In this document: positions 7,959-16,673 of the stretch, in pieces
Position numbering within the stretch: the first letter of the stretch is position 1
How the letters are laid out: every line of letters starts with the position of its first letter
NCBI GenBank assembly: GCA_021647465.1
Contig: JAKIUQ010000014.1
Span: forward strand, 1 to 64,000
Source: Emcibacter sp.
Lineage (GTDB): Bacteria > Pseudomonadota > Alphaproteobacteria > Sphingomonadales > Emcibacteraceae
Direction of reading: 5' to 3'
Length of the DNA stretch: 64,000 bases
Translations under genes and position numbers: made by a program
Notes under the pieces: generated by a model
Databases searched by the model: none
Told to the model about the DNA's origin: nothing
What the model saw: only the letters and a program-made list of their open reading frames with translations

Positions 7959-8435
7959 TTACCTTAAGCTGTCCACATAGGTCAGGATGGCTTGTATCCG
8001 GTGGGTGTCTTCGATTTGGGTGCGGTCGCCGCCGGACCGAATGACATTTTCCTGTTTGGTGCGCCAAAGGTCGACATAGTCTTTTTTCTCATGGCTGAAG
8101 GGTTTGCTTTCTGGTGGCGTGTCCAGATTTATTTCCGGCTGAAAGCTTAAATTTATATGATCATCATAACTGATGGCGCCGGCGTTATAGAGCTGGCTGC
8201 TCAAGGAAATAATGTCGCGGGGGGACGCATTCCTAACGTCAATATTCTGAGCAGTCTCGTGCCAGACATTCGATATGGAAACATTGTCCACAGCGGCGGA
8301 TGCCTCTTGAGGCCTTACGGCTTTACTTTTACCCGCGTCTGACTTTTCGATGTTCAATTTTTCCCGCTCTGCCTGATTGAGATTATTTTGACGAAAAAGC
8401 CCTTCTGTACCAGCTTGCATTTTATTAATATTCAT
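7959..8435 (-). CDS. Conserved hypothetical soluble protein
   Basis: A 158-residue protein with no signal peptide or membrane segment. The N-terminal 50 residues are polar and low in complexity. The middle block VRNASPRDIISLSSQLYNAGAI resembles small uncharacterised alphaproteobacterial proteins with an R-x-SPRE/D-x-x-x-LS-x-x-LYxAGAIS motif, some of them near motility genes; none are near here. The end is charged and helical. I chose ATG 8435 (MNINKMQAG) over an upstream in-frame start at 8531 that adds an unlikely 32-residue leader. Function unknown. Confidence 0.65.
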   Translation of the reverse strand: MNINKMQAGTEGLFRQNNLNQAEREKLNIEKSDAGKSKAVRPQEASAAVDNVSISNVWHETAQNIDVRNASPRDIISLSSQLYNAGAISYDDHINLSFQPEINLDTPPESKPFSHEKKDYVDLWRTKQENVIRSGGDRTQIEDTHRIQAILTYVDSLR

Positions 8436-8709
8436 GACACATCTTTCATTGTATGTTTTTATTTGCCTTAATACACAGCAAATAACATGCCAATATTCTC
8501 CTTTCAAAAATCGGCTGAATTCTGCGATCATAGGTTAACACATTATTAACAAACGAATATTTATGTTTTATTAACCATGAATTTAGGGTATTTTTTGCCC
8601 TGATAAGAGTATATTGCCTATTGCCTTAAGGGGGCATGAATAACTATGAAAAATTTTATGTTGTTTGCGGGAATTTCTTATTTTCAAACCGATAGATTTA
8701 AAGAAAAAT

Positions 8710-9966
8710 TCAACGGTTAAAACAAGCCACAAGTTCAAGATGCGGGGAATAGAGAAACTGATCCACGGGCAATATATCGCCCATGACAAAACCGCCATCA
8801 ACCAGCGCCCTTGCATCCCGCGCGAAGGTTGCCGGATTACAAGACATCATCACAATTTTTTCAAGGGGGGAATTGATGATTTCCGCGACCTGCTCCCTTG
8901 CGCCGGCCCTTGGCGGGTCAAGCACAACCGCATCATATTTTTTTAATTCATGGGGCAATAAAGGCCGCAGAAATAAATCCCTGACCTCTGTGGTAAGCGC
9001 GCGAATTTTGCCCATTTGGTGGGCGCTGTTCTTTAAGGCGGTGATCATGGCCAGATTACCGTCAACCGCATGAACCGCGTGATCCCCGATCAGGGCCATG
9101 GTAAAGGTTCCGCAGCCCGAGAAAATATCAACCACCTTATCAGCGCCCTCTAACGCATCCCGCATATATTCTGTCAAGGCCATTTCGCCCTGCTTGGTCG
9201 CTTGCAGGAAAGCCCCCGGCGGCAGAAAAACCTGCCGGCCCGCAAAGCTGACACAGGGTTTCTGCCGCTCGCACAGAATTTCATGAGAGGGGTTTTTCAG
9301 CTTGCTATCCAGCCAGCAGATTCGCGCGATATCCTCTGCCTCGGCAAAGGCCGCAATATCCATACGCAGATCAAGATCCGGCTCGCCCGCTGTTTCCAAA
9401 ATCACATCAAGGCCGTTATCCGCCAGATTAATATGTACTTTCATTTTTTGACGTTTTTTGAGCTGGCCGCCTAAAAATTTTCTCAGCGGGGCGAGGAAAC
9501 CCGTAATTTCAGGGGCCAACACCGGACATTCGGTAATCGTAATAATCACATGACTTGCCCGTTCGGTAAAGCCCAACAAGGCCTTGCCGTTCCCCTGGCC
9601 CATAACCGCAAGGCTCGCGCGGCGGCGGCTGCCTCTGGAACTTACTTTAGCCGGCAAAATATTAATATTATCGAACCCCCGATGACCCATGGCACTGATG
9701 ATCTGTTGCTGTTTCCAGCGGGCATAATAGTCCGGCGAAACATGCTGCAGGGAACAACCGCCGCAACGGCCAAAATACTTGCAGATTGGCGCGGCCCTGT
9801 CCACAGACGGATTGTGGATATGCGTGATGCGGCCCTGCTTGCCAGACAGTTTAATGTCAACATCATCGCCGTCCACGGAATAGGGGATATAGATGTCCCT
9901 GCCGTCAATTTGCGCGATCCCGTCACCGCCTGCGCCGATATGATCTATTGTTACACGTAAAGTCAT
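8710..9966 (-). CDS. 23S rRNA m5U methyltransferase, RlmD/RumA-like
   Basis: A 418-residue SAM-dependent RNA (uracil-5)-methyltransferase of the TrmA/RlmC/RlmD class. An N-terminal TRAM RNA-binding domain covers residues 1-55. An iron-sulfur site follows, with C62, C68 and C71 (CKYFGRCGGC) and a fourth cysteine near 143 (TECPVL). The SAM motif is DIFSGCGTFTMAL, then LDPPRAG. The catalytic cysteine is in MMSCNPATFARD near residue 380. It overlaps the end of the tlyA gene by 4 nt. I assign rRNA as substrate from the Fe-S and TRAM domains and its partner tlyA. Confidence 0.9.
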   Translation of the reverse strand: MTLRVTIDHIGAGGDGIAQIDGRDIYIPYSVDGDDVDIKLSGKQGRITHIHNPSVDRAAPICKYFGRCGGCSLQHVSPDYYARWKQQQIISAMGHRGFDNINILPAKVSSRGSRRRASLAVMGQGNGKALLGFTERASHVIITITECPVLAPEITGFLAPLRKFLGGQLKKRQKMKVHINLADNGLDVILETAGEPDLDLRMDIAAFAEAEDIARICWLDSKLKNPSHEILCERQKPCVSFAGRQVFLPPGAFLQATKQGEMALTEYMRDALEGADKVVDIFSGCGTFTMALIGDHAVHAVDGNLAMITALKNSAHQMGKIRALTTEVRDLFLRPLLPHELKKYDAVVLDPPRAGAREQVAEIINSPLEKIVMMSCNPATFARDARALVDGGFVMGDILPVDQFLYSPHLELVACFNR

Positions 9967-10709
9967 TTTTTATATTCCGCTACGATCAAAAATTCGATAT
10001 TGCCTTCCGGCCCTTTTATCGGGCTGGTGGTCAGGCCGATCACCGTCCATCCCGGCATATCATCCGTGACCCAACCTTTAATTTTCCGGCAGACCTGTTC
10101 ATGTAATTCGCTGTCCCGAACCACGCCGCCCTTGCCGACATTTCCCTTGCCCACCTCAAACTGGGGTTTGATAAGGGCCACAAGGATACAGCCGTCAGCC
10201 GCCAGAGACATCGGCGCGGGCAATATGGTTTGCAAGCCAATGAAGCTGGCATCACAAACAATCATATCCACCGACTCTGGAATCTGTTCCTGTGATAAAT
10301 AACGGGCATTGGTTTTTTCAAGCACAACGACCCGGTCATCATTACGCAATTTCCACGCAAGCTGACCGTGGCCCACATCGACGGCATAGACCTTAGCCGC
10401 TCCGTGATGCAAACAGACATCGGTAAAGCCGCCAGTGGACGCGCCCACATCAATCACGCATTTCCCGTCAATATCCAGGGAGAATTCTTCAAGGGCCTGC
10501 ATGAGTTTTAACCCGCCCCGACTGACCCAGGGATGTTCTTTTGACCGCACTTCAAGCGGGGCATCTTCGGGCAGTTGCGTGCCGGATTTTTCAATCTTTC
10601 GCGCGCCGCTAAAGACGTTGCCCGCCATGATATAGGCCTGCGCGCGGGCGCGGCTTTCGGCCAGGCCGCGTTCTACCACAAGCTGATCAACACGCATTTT
10701 CTTAACCAT
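9963..10709 (-). CDS. tlyA: TlyA-family rRNA 2'-O-methyltransferase
   Basis: A 248-residue protein with an N-terminal S4 RNA-binding domain (MRVDQLVVERGLAESRARAQ) and a C-terminal FtsJ-like SAM methyltransferase domain (VIDVGASTGGFTDVCL, VDVGHGQLAW, CDASFIGLQTILP). Homologues methylate 2'-hydroxyls of cytidines in 16S and 23S rRNA; the haemolysin label is historical. The ATG at 10709 lies 7 nt after the dxs stop; an in-frame start at 10745 would overlap dxs. Confidence 0.9.
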   Translation of the reverse strand: MVKKMRVDQLVVERGLAESRARAQAYIMAGNVFSGARKIEKSGTQLPEDAPLEVRSKEHPWVSRGGLKLMQALEEFSLDIDGKCVIDVGASTGGFTDVCLHHGAAKVYAVDVGHGQLAWKLRNDDRVVVLEKTNARYLSQEQIPESVDMIVCDASFIGLQTILPAPMSLAADGCILVALIKPQFEVGKGNVGKGGVVRDSELHEQVCRKIKGWVTDDMPGWTVIGLTTSPIKGPEGNIEFLIVAEYKK

Positions 10710-10716
10710 TACAGGA

Positions 10717-12636
10717 TTACGCCATCGAGGATGAGCTGGTGTCATTCCGGCGCAGGGCTTTCAGGGAGACATCAACAATGTCACTGGCGCAGAGGCCGGC
10801 TTGCTGATACATGACTTCCGGGCTGTCCTGATCCTGAAAAATATCCGGCAGCTTCAGCGTTCTGACCTTAAGGCCATTTTCAAGCAGGCCTTCATTGCTT
10901 AGATAGTCCAGAACATGACTGCCAAAGCCGCCAATTGAGCCTTCTTCGATGGTCACCAGAACCTCATGGTTCAGGGCCAGATCGCGGATCATATCCAGAT
11001 CCAGCGGTTTGGCAAAGCGCGCGTCAGCGACCGTGGTGGTCAGGCCGTGCGCTTTAAGGGATTCCGCTGCGGCCAAGGCCTCCTGCAATCTGGTGCCCAG
11101 AGATAAAATGGCAATATGCGCGCCCTTCTGAACAATGCGGCCCTTGCCAATCTCAAGAATTTCACCCTTTTCCGGTAACTCAAGCCCGATGCCCTCGCCG
11201 CGCGGATAACGCACCGCAGAAGGCCCCGTATCATAGGCCGCAGAGGTCGCCACCATATTCATCAATTCCCGCTCATCCGCCGCCGCCATAACCACAAAAT
11301 TTGGCAGGCTGGCCAGATAAGTAACATCAAAAGATCCCGCATGCGTTGGCCCGTCCGCCCCGACCAGTCCCGCCCGGTCTATGGCAAAACGTACCGGCAA
11401 ATTCTGTACGGCCACATCATGCACCACCTGATCATAGGCCCGCTGAAGAAAGGTCGAGTAAATGGTGACAAAGGGCTTGAATCCTTCTGTTGCCATGCCC
11501 GCCGCAAAGGTCACGGCATGCTGCTCTGCGATACCCACATCGAAACAGCGATCCGGAAAGGCGGCCTCAAATTTATCAAGTCCGGTACCGGACGGCATCG
11601 CCGCCGTGATGGCGATTATTTTTTCATCTGTTTTGGCCTCAGCGATCAAGGCCTTGGCGAATACGCCGGTATAGCTCGGGGCGGCGGGGACTGATTTACT
11701 TTGCGTGCCGGTAACCACATTGAATTTGGACACACCGTGATATTTATCATCGGCCTCTTCGGCATAGCGATAGCCTTTACCCTTTTGCGTGACCACATGA
11801 ATAAGCACCGGCCCCTCGCCCGCATCCCGGACATTTTCAAGCACAGGCAACAGATGATCCATATTATGACCATCCACCGGCCCCACATAATAAAAGCCCA
11901 ATTCTTCGAACAGCGTGCCGCCCGTCGCCATGCCGCGCGCATATTCTTCGGCTTTTTTGGCTTTTTCGCTGATGGTGCGCGGGAAATGTTTGACAATATT
12001 CTTGGCAAAATCCCGAAGGTTTAAAAAAGACCGTGATGAAATCAACCGCGCAAGATACGCGCTCATGGCCCCCACGGGCGGGGCAATGGACATGTCATTA
12101 TCGTTCAGGATCACAATCAGGCGAGACTTCAGGGCCCCGGCGTTATTCATCGCCTCATACGCCATGCCCGCACTCATGGAGCCATCCCCGATGACAGCCA
12201 CGATATTTTCATCACTGCCGCGCAAATCACGGCTGACGGCCATGCCAAGACCTGCGGAAATTGACGTCGAACTATGGCCCGCGCCAAAGGGGTCATATTC
12301 ACTTTCCTTGCGCTTGGTAAATCCTGCAAGACCGCCGCCTTGGCGAATAGACTTCATCCGATCGCGCCGTCCGGTAAGGATTTTATGGGGATAACATTGA
12401 TGGCCCACATCCCAAATCAGCTTGTCCCTGGGCATATTGAACACATGATGAAGAGCAACCGTAAGCTCCACAACGCCAAGGCCTGCCCCCAAATGACCGC
12501 CTGTTTGAGATACCGCATGGATCATGTCAGACCGCACTTCGTCCGCAAGCTGCTGAAGCTGGTCATGATCAAGTTTGCTTACATCGTCAGAGCAGACAAT
12601 CTGATCAAGTAAATCTGTTACTGGTTTTATACCCAA
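10717..12636 (-). CDS. dxs: 1-deoxy-D-xylulose-5-phosphate synthase
   Basis: A 639-residue thiamine-diphosphate enzyme condensing pyruvate and glyceraldehyde 3-phosphate, the first step of the MEP isoprenoid pathway. The ThDP motif GDGSMSAGMAYEAMNNAG is near residue 150. The substrate loop VGPVDGHN and the transketolase pyrimidine-binding domain (GIAEQHAVTFAAGMA) are intact, and the C-terminal transketolase domain is complete. It follows ispA in a minus-strand operon, the classic alphaproteobacterial xseB-ispA-dxs-tlyA order. Confidence 0.96.
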   Translation of the reverse strand: MGIKPVTDLLDQIVCSDDVSKLDHDQLQQLADEVRSDMIHAVSQTGGHLGAGLGVVELTVALHHVFNMPRDKLIWDVGHQCYPHKILTGRRDRMKSIRQGGGLAGFTKRKESEYDPFGAGHSSTSISAGLGMAVSRDLRGSDENIVAVIGDGSMSAGMAYEAMNNAGALKSRLIVILNDNDMSIAPPVGAMSAYLARLISSRSFLNLRDFAKNIVKHFPRTISEKAKKAEEYARGMATGGTLFEELGFYYVGPVDGHNMDHLLPVLENVRDAGEGPVLIHVVTQKGKGYRYAEEADDKYHGVSKFNVVTGTQSKSVPAAPSYTGVFAKALIAEAKTDEKIIAITAAMPSGTGLDKFEAAFPDRCFDVGIAEQHAVTFAAGMATEGFKPFVTIYSTFLQRAYDQVVHDVAVQNLPVRFAIDRAGLVGADGPTHAGSFDVTYLASLPNFVVMAAADERELMNMVATSAAYDTGPSAVRYPRGEGIGLELPEKGEILEIGKGRIVQKGAHIAILSLGTRLQEALAAAESLKAHGLTTTVADARFAKPLDLDMIRDLALNHEVLVTIEEGSIGGFGSHVLDYLSNEGLLENGLKVRTLKLPDIFQDQDSPEVMYQQAGLCASDIVDVSLKALRRNDTSSSSMA

Positions 12637-12657
12637 ACGAAAATACCCTTACTTATC

Positions 12658-13575
12658 TTAACTTGTGCGATTAATAATGAATTTTGCCAGAATACGCAAG
12701 TTTTCTGCTTTTGTCCCAAAAACATCCAGATGATGCAAGGCCTGATCTATCAACATATCCGCCTGCAGGCGCGCCTGATCCGGCCCGCTTAAGGATACCA
12801 GAGTCGCCTTGCCCGCCGCCGCATCTTTGCCCGCCGTCTTGCCAATCTCTTCTGTGCGCCCCTCTTCATCCAATAGGTCATCCGCAATCTGAAAGGCCAG
12901 CCCCATGTCATGGCAATAGCCTTTAATCGCCTGACGTCTTTTTTCCTCTGCCTTGCCAAGAATAGCCCCCGCCTTACCAGAAAAGACAATCAATGCGCCG
13001 GTTTTCATCCGTTGCAGGCGCGTGATGCGAATCTTGTCCAGCTTTTGATTCTCTGCCAAAAGGTCGAACATCTGTCCGCCGACCATACCATTCACGCCCA
13101 AGGCTTTCGCCATAAAGCTGATCAGTTCGCAGCGCACCCGCGCATCAGAATGGGTTTTTTCATCAGCAAGAATTTCAAACGCCAGCGTCAGCAAAGCATC
13201 CCCCGCCAGAACCGCCGTGGCTTCATCGAACTTTATATGAACGGCGGGCTGTCCGCGCCGCATGTCATCATCATCCATACAGGGCAAATCATCATGAATG
13301 AGAGAATAGGTATGAACACATTCCACCGCCGCCGCCACGCGAAGGGCCGAACTGTGACCGACGCCAAATAATTTTGCGCTTTCCATGACCAAAAACGGCC
13401 TGATCCGTTTGCCGCCAACCATAAGGGCATATTCCATGGCATCAATGACCTGCTGTTCCAGATCAACGGCAGCGGGCAAAAGCTTCAAAAGTGTTGCTTC
13501 AACCTGTTCTGCTGCAAGGGCCAACGCGGCCTTTGCCAAATCATTTAGGGCCAGATCATTATTTGTTTTTATCAT
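12658..13575 (-). CDS. ispA: Farnesyl diphosphate synthase family polyprenyl synthetase
   Basis: A 305-residue class I trans-prenyltransferase that condenses DMAPP/GPP with IPP, giving GPP and FPP for quinones, undecaprenyl phosphate and hopanoids. First Asp-rich motif DDLPCMDDDDMRRG, second DDLLDEEG. Bulky chain-length residues before the first motif are consistent with FPP synthase. I took the ATG at 13575 (GAGAAAG upstream); a TTG at 13593 is also possible. It lies between xseB and dxs. Confidence 0.92.
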   Translation of the reverse strand: MIKTNNDLALNDLAKAALALAAEQVEATLLKLLPAAVDLEQQVIDAMEYALMVGGKRIRPFLVMESAKLFGVGHSSALRVAAAVECVHTYSLIHDDLPCMDDDDMRRGQPAVHIKFDEATAVLAGDALLTLAFEILADEKTHSDARVRCELISFMAKALGVNGMVGGQMFDLLAENQKLDKIRITRLQRMKTGALIVFSGKAGAILGKAEEKRRQAIKGYCHDMGLAFQIADDLLDEEGRTEEIGKTAGKDAAAGKATLVSLSGPDQARLQADMLIDQALHHLDVFGTKAENLRILAKFIINRTS

Positions 13576-13611
13576 AAGCGACTTTCTCGTCAATCAGGCT
13601 TGAAGAAACAA

Positions 13612-13896
13612 TTATTCCCCGTCCAGTGCAGACAGCCCCAGGGTGCCATTCTGTAATATGGTTATTTTCTCTATTCGCGCACTGGCATCTTTCAGCTTAT
13701 TGTCACAATGCTGACGAAGCTGCGTGCCGCGCGTGTAGATATCAATGGATTCCTCCAGCGAGACCTGCCCGCTTTCCAGATTTTTGACGATTTCCTCAAG
13801 CGCGCTGAGGGCATCCTCAAAGCTCATCGCAATAATATCATCTGGAATAGCCGCAGATTGATCGTTTTTGTTTGGCACTATATATTCCTTATCCAT
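13612..13896 (-). CDS. xseB: Exodeoxyribonuclease VII small subunit
   Basis: A 94-residue two-helix protein. The diagnostic SFEDALSALEEIVKNLESGQVSLEESIDIY region and GTQLRQHCDNKLKDA place it as XseB, which forms a sheath around XseA for single-strand DNA degradation. The large subunit gene is not in the window. First gene of the isoprenoid operon. Confidence 0.93.
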   Translation of the reverse strand: MDKEYIVPNKNDQSAAIPDDIIAMSFEDALSALEEIVKNLESGQVSLEESIDIYTRGTQLRQHCDNKLKDASARIEKITILQNGTLGLSALDGE

Positions 13897-13930
13897 GACC
13901 CTTTATTGTCTCTTTATACTGAAAATTGCC

Positions 13931-14866
13931 TCAGCCCATCAACGCTGAAATATGGCTCGCGACATTTTCCCCCAATATATTTAAGTTATAGCCGCCTTCG
14001 AGGCAAGATACCAGTCTGCCGTTACAATGTTTTTCGGCGATATTTTTTATTTCGCTGGTGACCCAGAAAAAATCATCATCACTCAGATTTAAACCGGCAA
14101 GAGGATCCATGGCATGGCCGTCAAAGCCCGCAGATATCAAAATAAAATCCGGATCAAATTCCTCAAGCACCGGAAATATCCTCTCTTGATAGGCCCTGCG
14201 AAAAACCTGCCCGTCGCTGCCTGCGGCCAAAGGCGCATTTACAATCATGCCCCGCCTTTTCATCCCCCCCGGATCATCAATATGGCCTGTCCCGGGATAA
14301 AGCGGCGACTGGTGGCTCGACGCATAGAATAGCCCTTCATGCTGCGCCGCAACAGTCTGACTGCCATTGCCATGATGAACATCAAAATCAATGATGGCCA
14401 CGCGGTCACAGAAATGTCTTTTCTGGGCATAAAGCGCCCCGATAGCCACATTGTTAAACAGGCAAAAACCCATGGCCTGATCCGGCTCGGCATGATGACC
14501 GGGCGGGCGAATGGCGCAAAAGGCATTGGCCAATTGCCCCGACATCACATGATCAATAGCCCCGCAAGTGGCCCCAACACCCCGGAGCGCCGCATCCAAT
14601 GATCCGGGCGAAAGAAAGGTATCGCCGTCAAGGCCGTAATTTCCGCTGTGCGGGATATGATCGATCACACTGCGGATATAGCCATCCGTATGCACCAATG
14701 AGAGCATGTCCAGATCCGCTGCCCCGGCAGTGATCATACGCAGGGCATTAAAATCCGGCCGGGCGAGCCGATCCATAATAACAGATAGCCTTTCCTTTGC
14801 CTCCGGATGACCTTGCGGCGGGTGATGCCCAAGACAATCAGCATGGTAAAATAGACCTGTGGACAA
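13931..14866 (-). CDS. Histone deacetylase-family amidohydrolase
   Basis: A 311-residue zinc amidohydrolase of the class II HDAC/acetylpolyamine amidohydrolase superfamily. Zinc and catalytic motifs are intact: AIRPPGHHAEPDQAMGFCLF (His-His dyad), IIDFDVHHGNGSQ (Asp-His ligands) and ISAGFDGHAMDPL (Asp ligand). Bacterial members deacetylate polyamines or other small amides. The start is a TTG at 14866, supported by GGGAGAG 5 nt upstream; no ATG in frame fits the conserved N-terminus (GLFYHADCLGHHPPQGHPE). Confidence 0.88.
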   Translation of the reverse strand: MSTGLFYHADCLGHHPPQGHPEAKERLSVIMDRLARPDFNALRMITAGAADLDMLSLVHTDGYIRSVIDHIPHSGNYGLDGDTFLSPGSLDAALRGVGATCGAIDHVMSGQLANAFCAIRPPGHHAEPDQAMGFCLFNNVAIGALYAQKRHFCDRVAIIDFDVHHGNGSQTVAAQHEGLFYASSHQSPLYPGTGHIDDPGGMKRRGMIVNAPLAAGSDGQVFRRAYQERIFPVLEEFDPDFILISAGFDGHAMDPLAGLNLSDDDFFWVTSEIKNIAEKHCNGRLVSCLEGGYNLNILGENVASHISALMG

Positions 14867-14900
14867 AGAAGCTCTCCCATCGCGCGCGGGTTCTTAATTT

Positions 14901-16595
14901 TTAACTGTTGGCTTTATTCTGCGCATATTTGATTTTTTCTTCGGCCACCAGTTCTTTTTTAGACAATTTACCAATCATGGTTTTGGGCAGCTCTGCCCTG
15001 AATTCAATAAATTTAGGACGTTCGTGCTTGCCCAGCTTTTTCTTGATGAAAGCCATCAATTCATCCTCGGAAAGCTTGTCATCAGGATTTTTCAGGGCGA
15101 CAAAAGCCTTGGGCCTCTCACCCAGATAATCATCAGGGATGCCAATCACGGTGACCTCATGAACAGCGGGATGCTCGTAAATAGCCTCTTCAATCACCCG
15201 TGGATAAACGTTAAAGCCGCCAACCAATATAAGGTCCTTGTCCCGGTCAATGATATAAATATAACCTTCTTCATCCATATAGCCCACGTCACCCGTGTGA
15301 AATATGCCGTCTTTCAAAACGTCTTCCGTGGCTTCGGGGCGTTTCCAATAGCCCTTCATCACCTGCGGGCCCCGAATGCAGATTTCGCCGTTTTCGCCCA
15401 AGGGAACAATTGTTGTTTTATCTTCACGGTCAATGATAAAAACCTCAGTGGCGGGTATGGGCAAGCCTATTGAACCATAACGGTTGTCCCGGTCCTGAGG
15501 ATTAGACACACATGACGGCGATGTTTCGGTCAGGCCGTAGCCTTCCGTAATAGATACATTCAGTTTATCTTTAAAAGCCTGACCCAGTTCAACCGGTAAC
15601 GGAGCACCGCCGGACAAACACATTTTTACGTTTTCCATGCCAATATTCGGAACATCTTTATGATTCGATATGGCGGTAAACATGGAGGGAACCCCGATAA
15701 AAATACTGGGTTTTATTTTTTTCATCAGCCTGATGACGTCATCAAGCACGAATTTGGGCTGGATCATCACCCTGCCCCCCATATAGATCCCAAGATTCAT
15801 CACCAATGACATGGCATAAACATGGAAAAAGGGCAAAACCCCGATGATAACTTCCTTGCCATATTTCAGATCAACAGCCCAATCCACCGTCTGAAGGATA
15901 TTGATATAGAGATTGGCATGGGTCAGCATGGCTCCTTTTGGAATACCCGTCGTCCCGCCGGTATATTGAATAACGGCCACATCATTCAAGACATCTGTCT
16001 CAACCGGGGTGAATTTACCGTCATTACGCAATAGCTGACCATAATCACTATAATATTCATCCTTGTTAACTTTTGAAATAATACTGGATTTAAATATTTT
16101 AAACAGCAGGGCTTTGGCATAGGGCATGGCATCGCTAAATCCCCCCACAACCAGATGTTTTAGCCGGCTTTTGCGGGCCACTTCATGAATAGTGGGATAA
16201 AGGGAGGCTAAATCCAGCGTGATCATAATGTCGGTTTCTGAATCTTCTACCTGATTGATCAGTTCATGCTCAGAATAAAGCGGGCTGTAATTCACAACCG
16301 TACCGCCGGCCATTAGAATACCGAAATACGCGACAGGGAATTGGGGACAATTGGGCATAAAAATACCCACATGCGACCCCTTGCCAACCCCAAGCCCCTG
16401 CAAGCCCTTTGCCATTCGGCATACCTGATCGTGCAAATCACGGTAGCTGACAAGTTTGCCCATAAAGTCATAGGCTATGGCATCAGGATTTTTATCCGCC
16501 GCATCCACAACCAGACTATAGAGCGGCTTCGCCGTATAATTTTGCGCCCACTTTATATGTTTCGGATAATTGGATAGCCATGGATGTTTCATCAT
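14901..16595 (-). CDS. Long-chain fatty acid-CoA ligase, FadD-like
   Basis: A 564-residue ANL-superfamily adenylating enzyme that activates fatty acids to acyl-CoA. The P-loop is YTGGTTGIPKGA and later motifs are EGYGLTETSP, GEICIRGPQVMKGYW and DRDKDLILVGGFNVYP; the C-terminal catalytic lysine is in PKTMIGKLSKKE. The family is long-chain acyl-CoA synthetase. It sits 75 nt downstream of the large acyl-CoA dehydrogenase on the same strand, so the two likely work together in fatty-acid activation and the first beta-oxidation step. Confidence 0.9.
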   Translation of the reverse strand: MMKHPWLSNYPKHIKWAQNYTAKPLYSLVVDAADKNPDAIAYDFMGKLVSYRDLHDQVCRMAKGLQGLGVGKGSHVGIFMPNCPQFPVAYFGILMAGGTVVNYSPLYSEHELINQVEDSETDIMITLDLASLYPTIHEVARKSRLKHLVVGGFSDAMPYAKALLFKIFKSSIISKVNKDEYYSDYGQLLRNDGKFTPVETDVLNDVAVIQYTGGTTGIPKGAMLTHANLYINILQTVDWAVDLKYGKEVIIGVLPFFHVYAMSLVMNLGIYMGGRVMIQPKFVLDDVIRLMKKIKPSIFIGVPSMFTAISNHKDVPNIGMENVKMCLSGGAPLPVELGQAFKDKLNVSITEGYGLTETSPSCVSNPQDRDNRYGSIGLPIPATEVFIIDREDKTTIVPLGENGEICIRGPQVMKGYWKRPEATEDVLKDGIFHTGDVGYMDEEGYIYIIDRDKDLILVGGFNVYPRVIEEAIYEHPAVHEVTVIGIPDDYLGERPKAFVALKNPDDKLSEDELMAFIKKKLGKHERPKFIEFRAELPKTMIGKLSKKELVAEEKIKYAQNKANS

Positions 16596-16636
16596 TTTTC
16601 AATCGTTACCATCAATTTTTAAGTCACCTATTATAG

Positions 16637-16673
16637 GTAAAAAACCGGAATATACGTAAAAACCGGAATATTA
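16637..16673. repeat. 18-19 bp imperfect tandem duplication starting at a stop codon
   Basis: GTAAAAACCGGAATATTA (56-73 of this hundred) repeats as GTAAAAAACCGGAATATA at 16637-16654. In the minus direction the first unit begins exactly with the TAA stop of the acyl-CoA dehydrogenase gene. Confidence 0.65.
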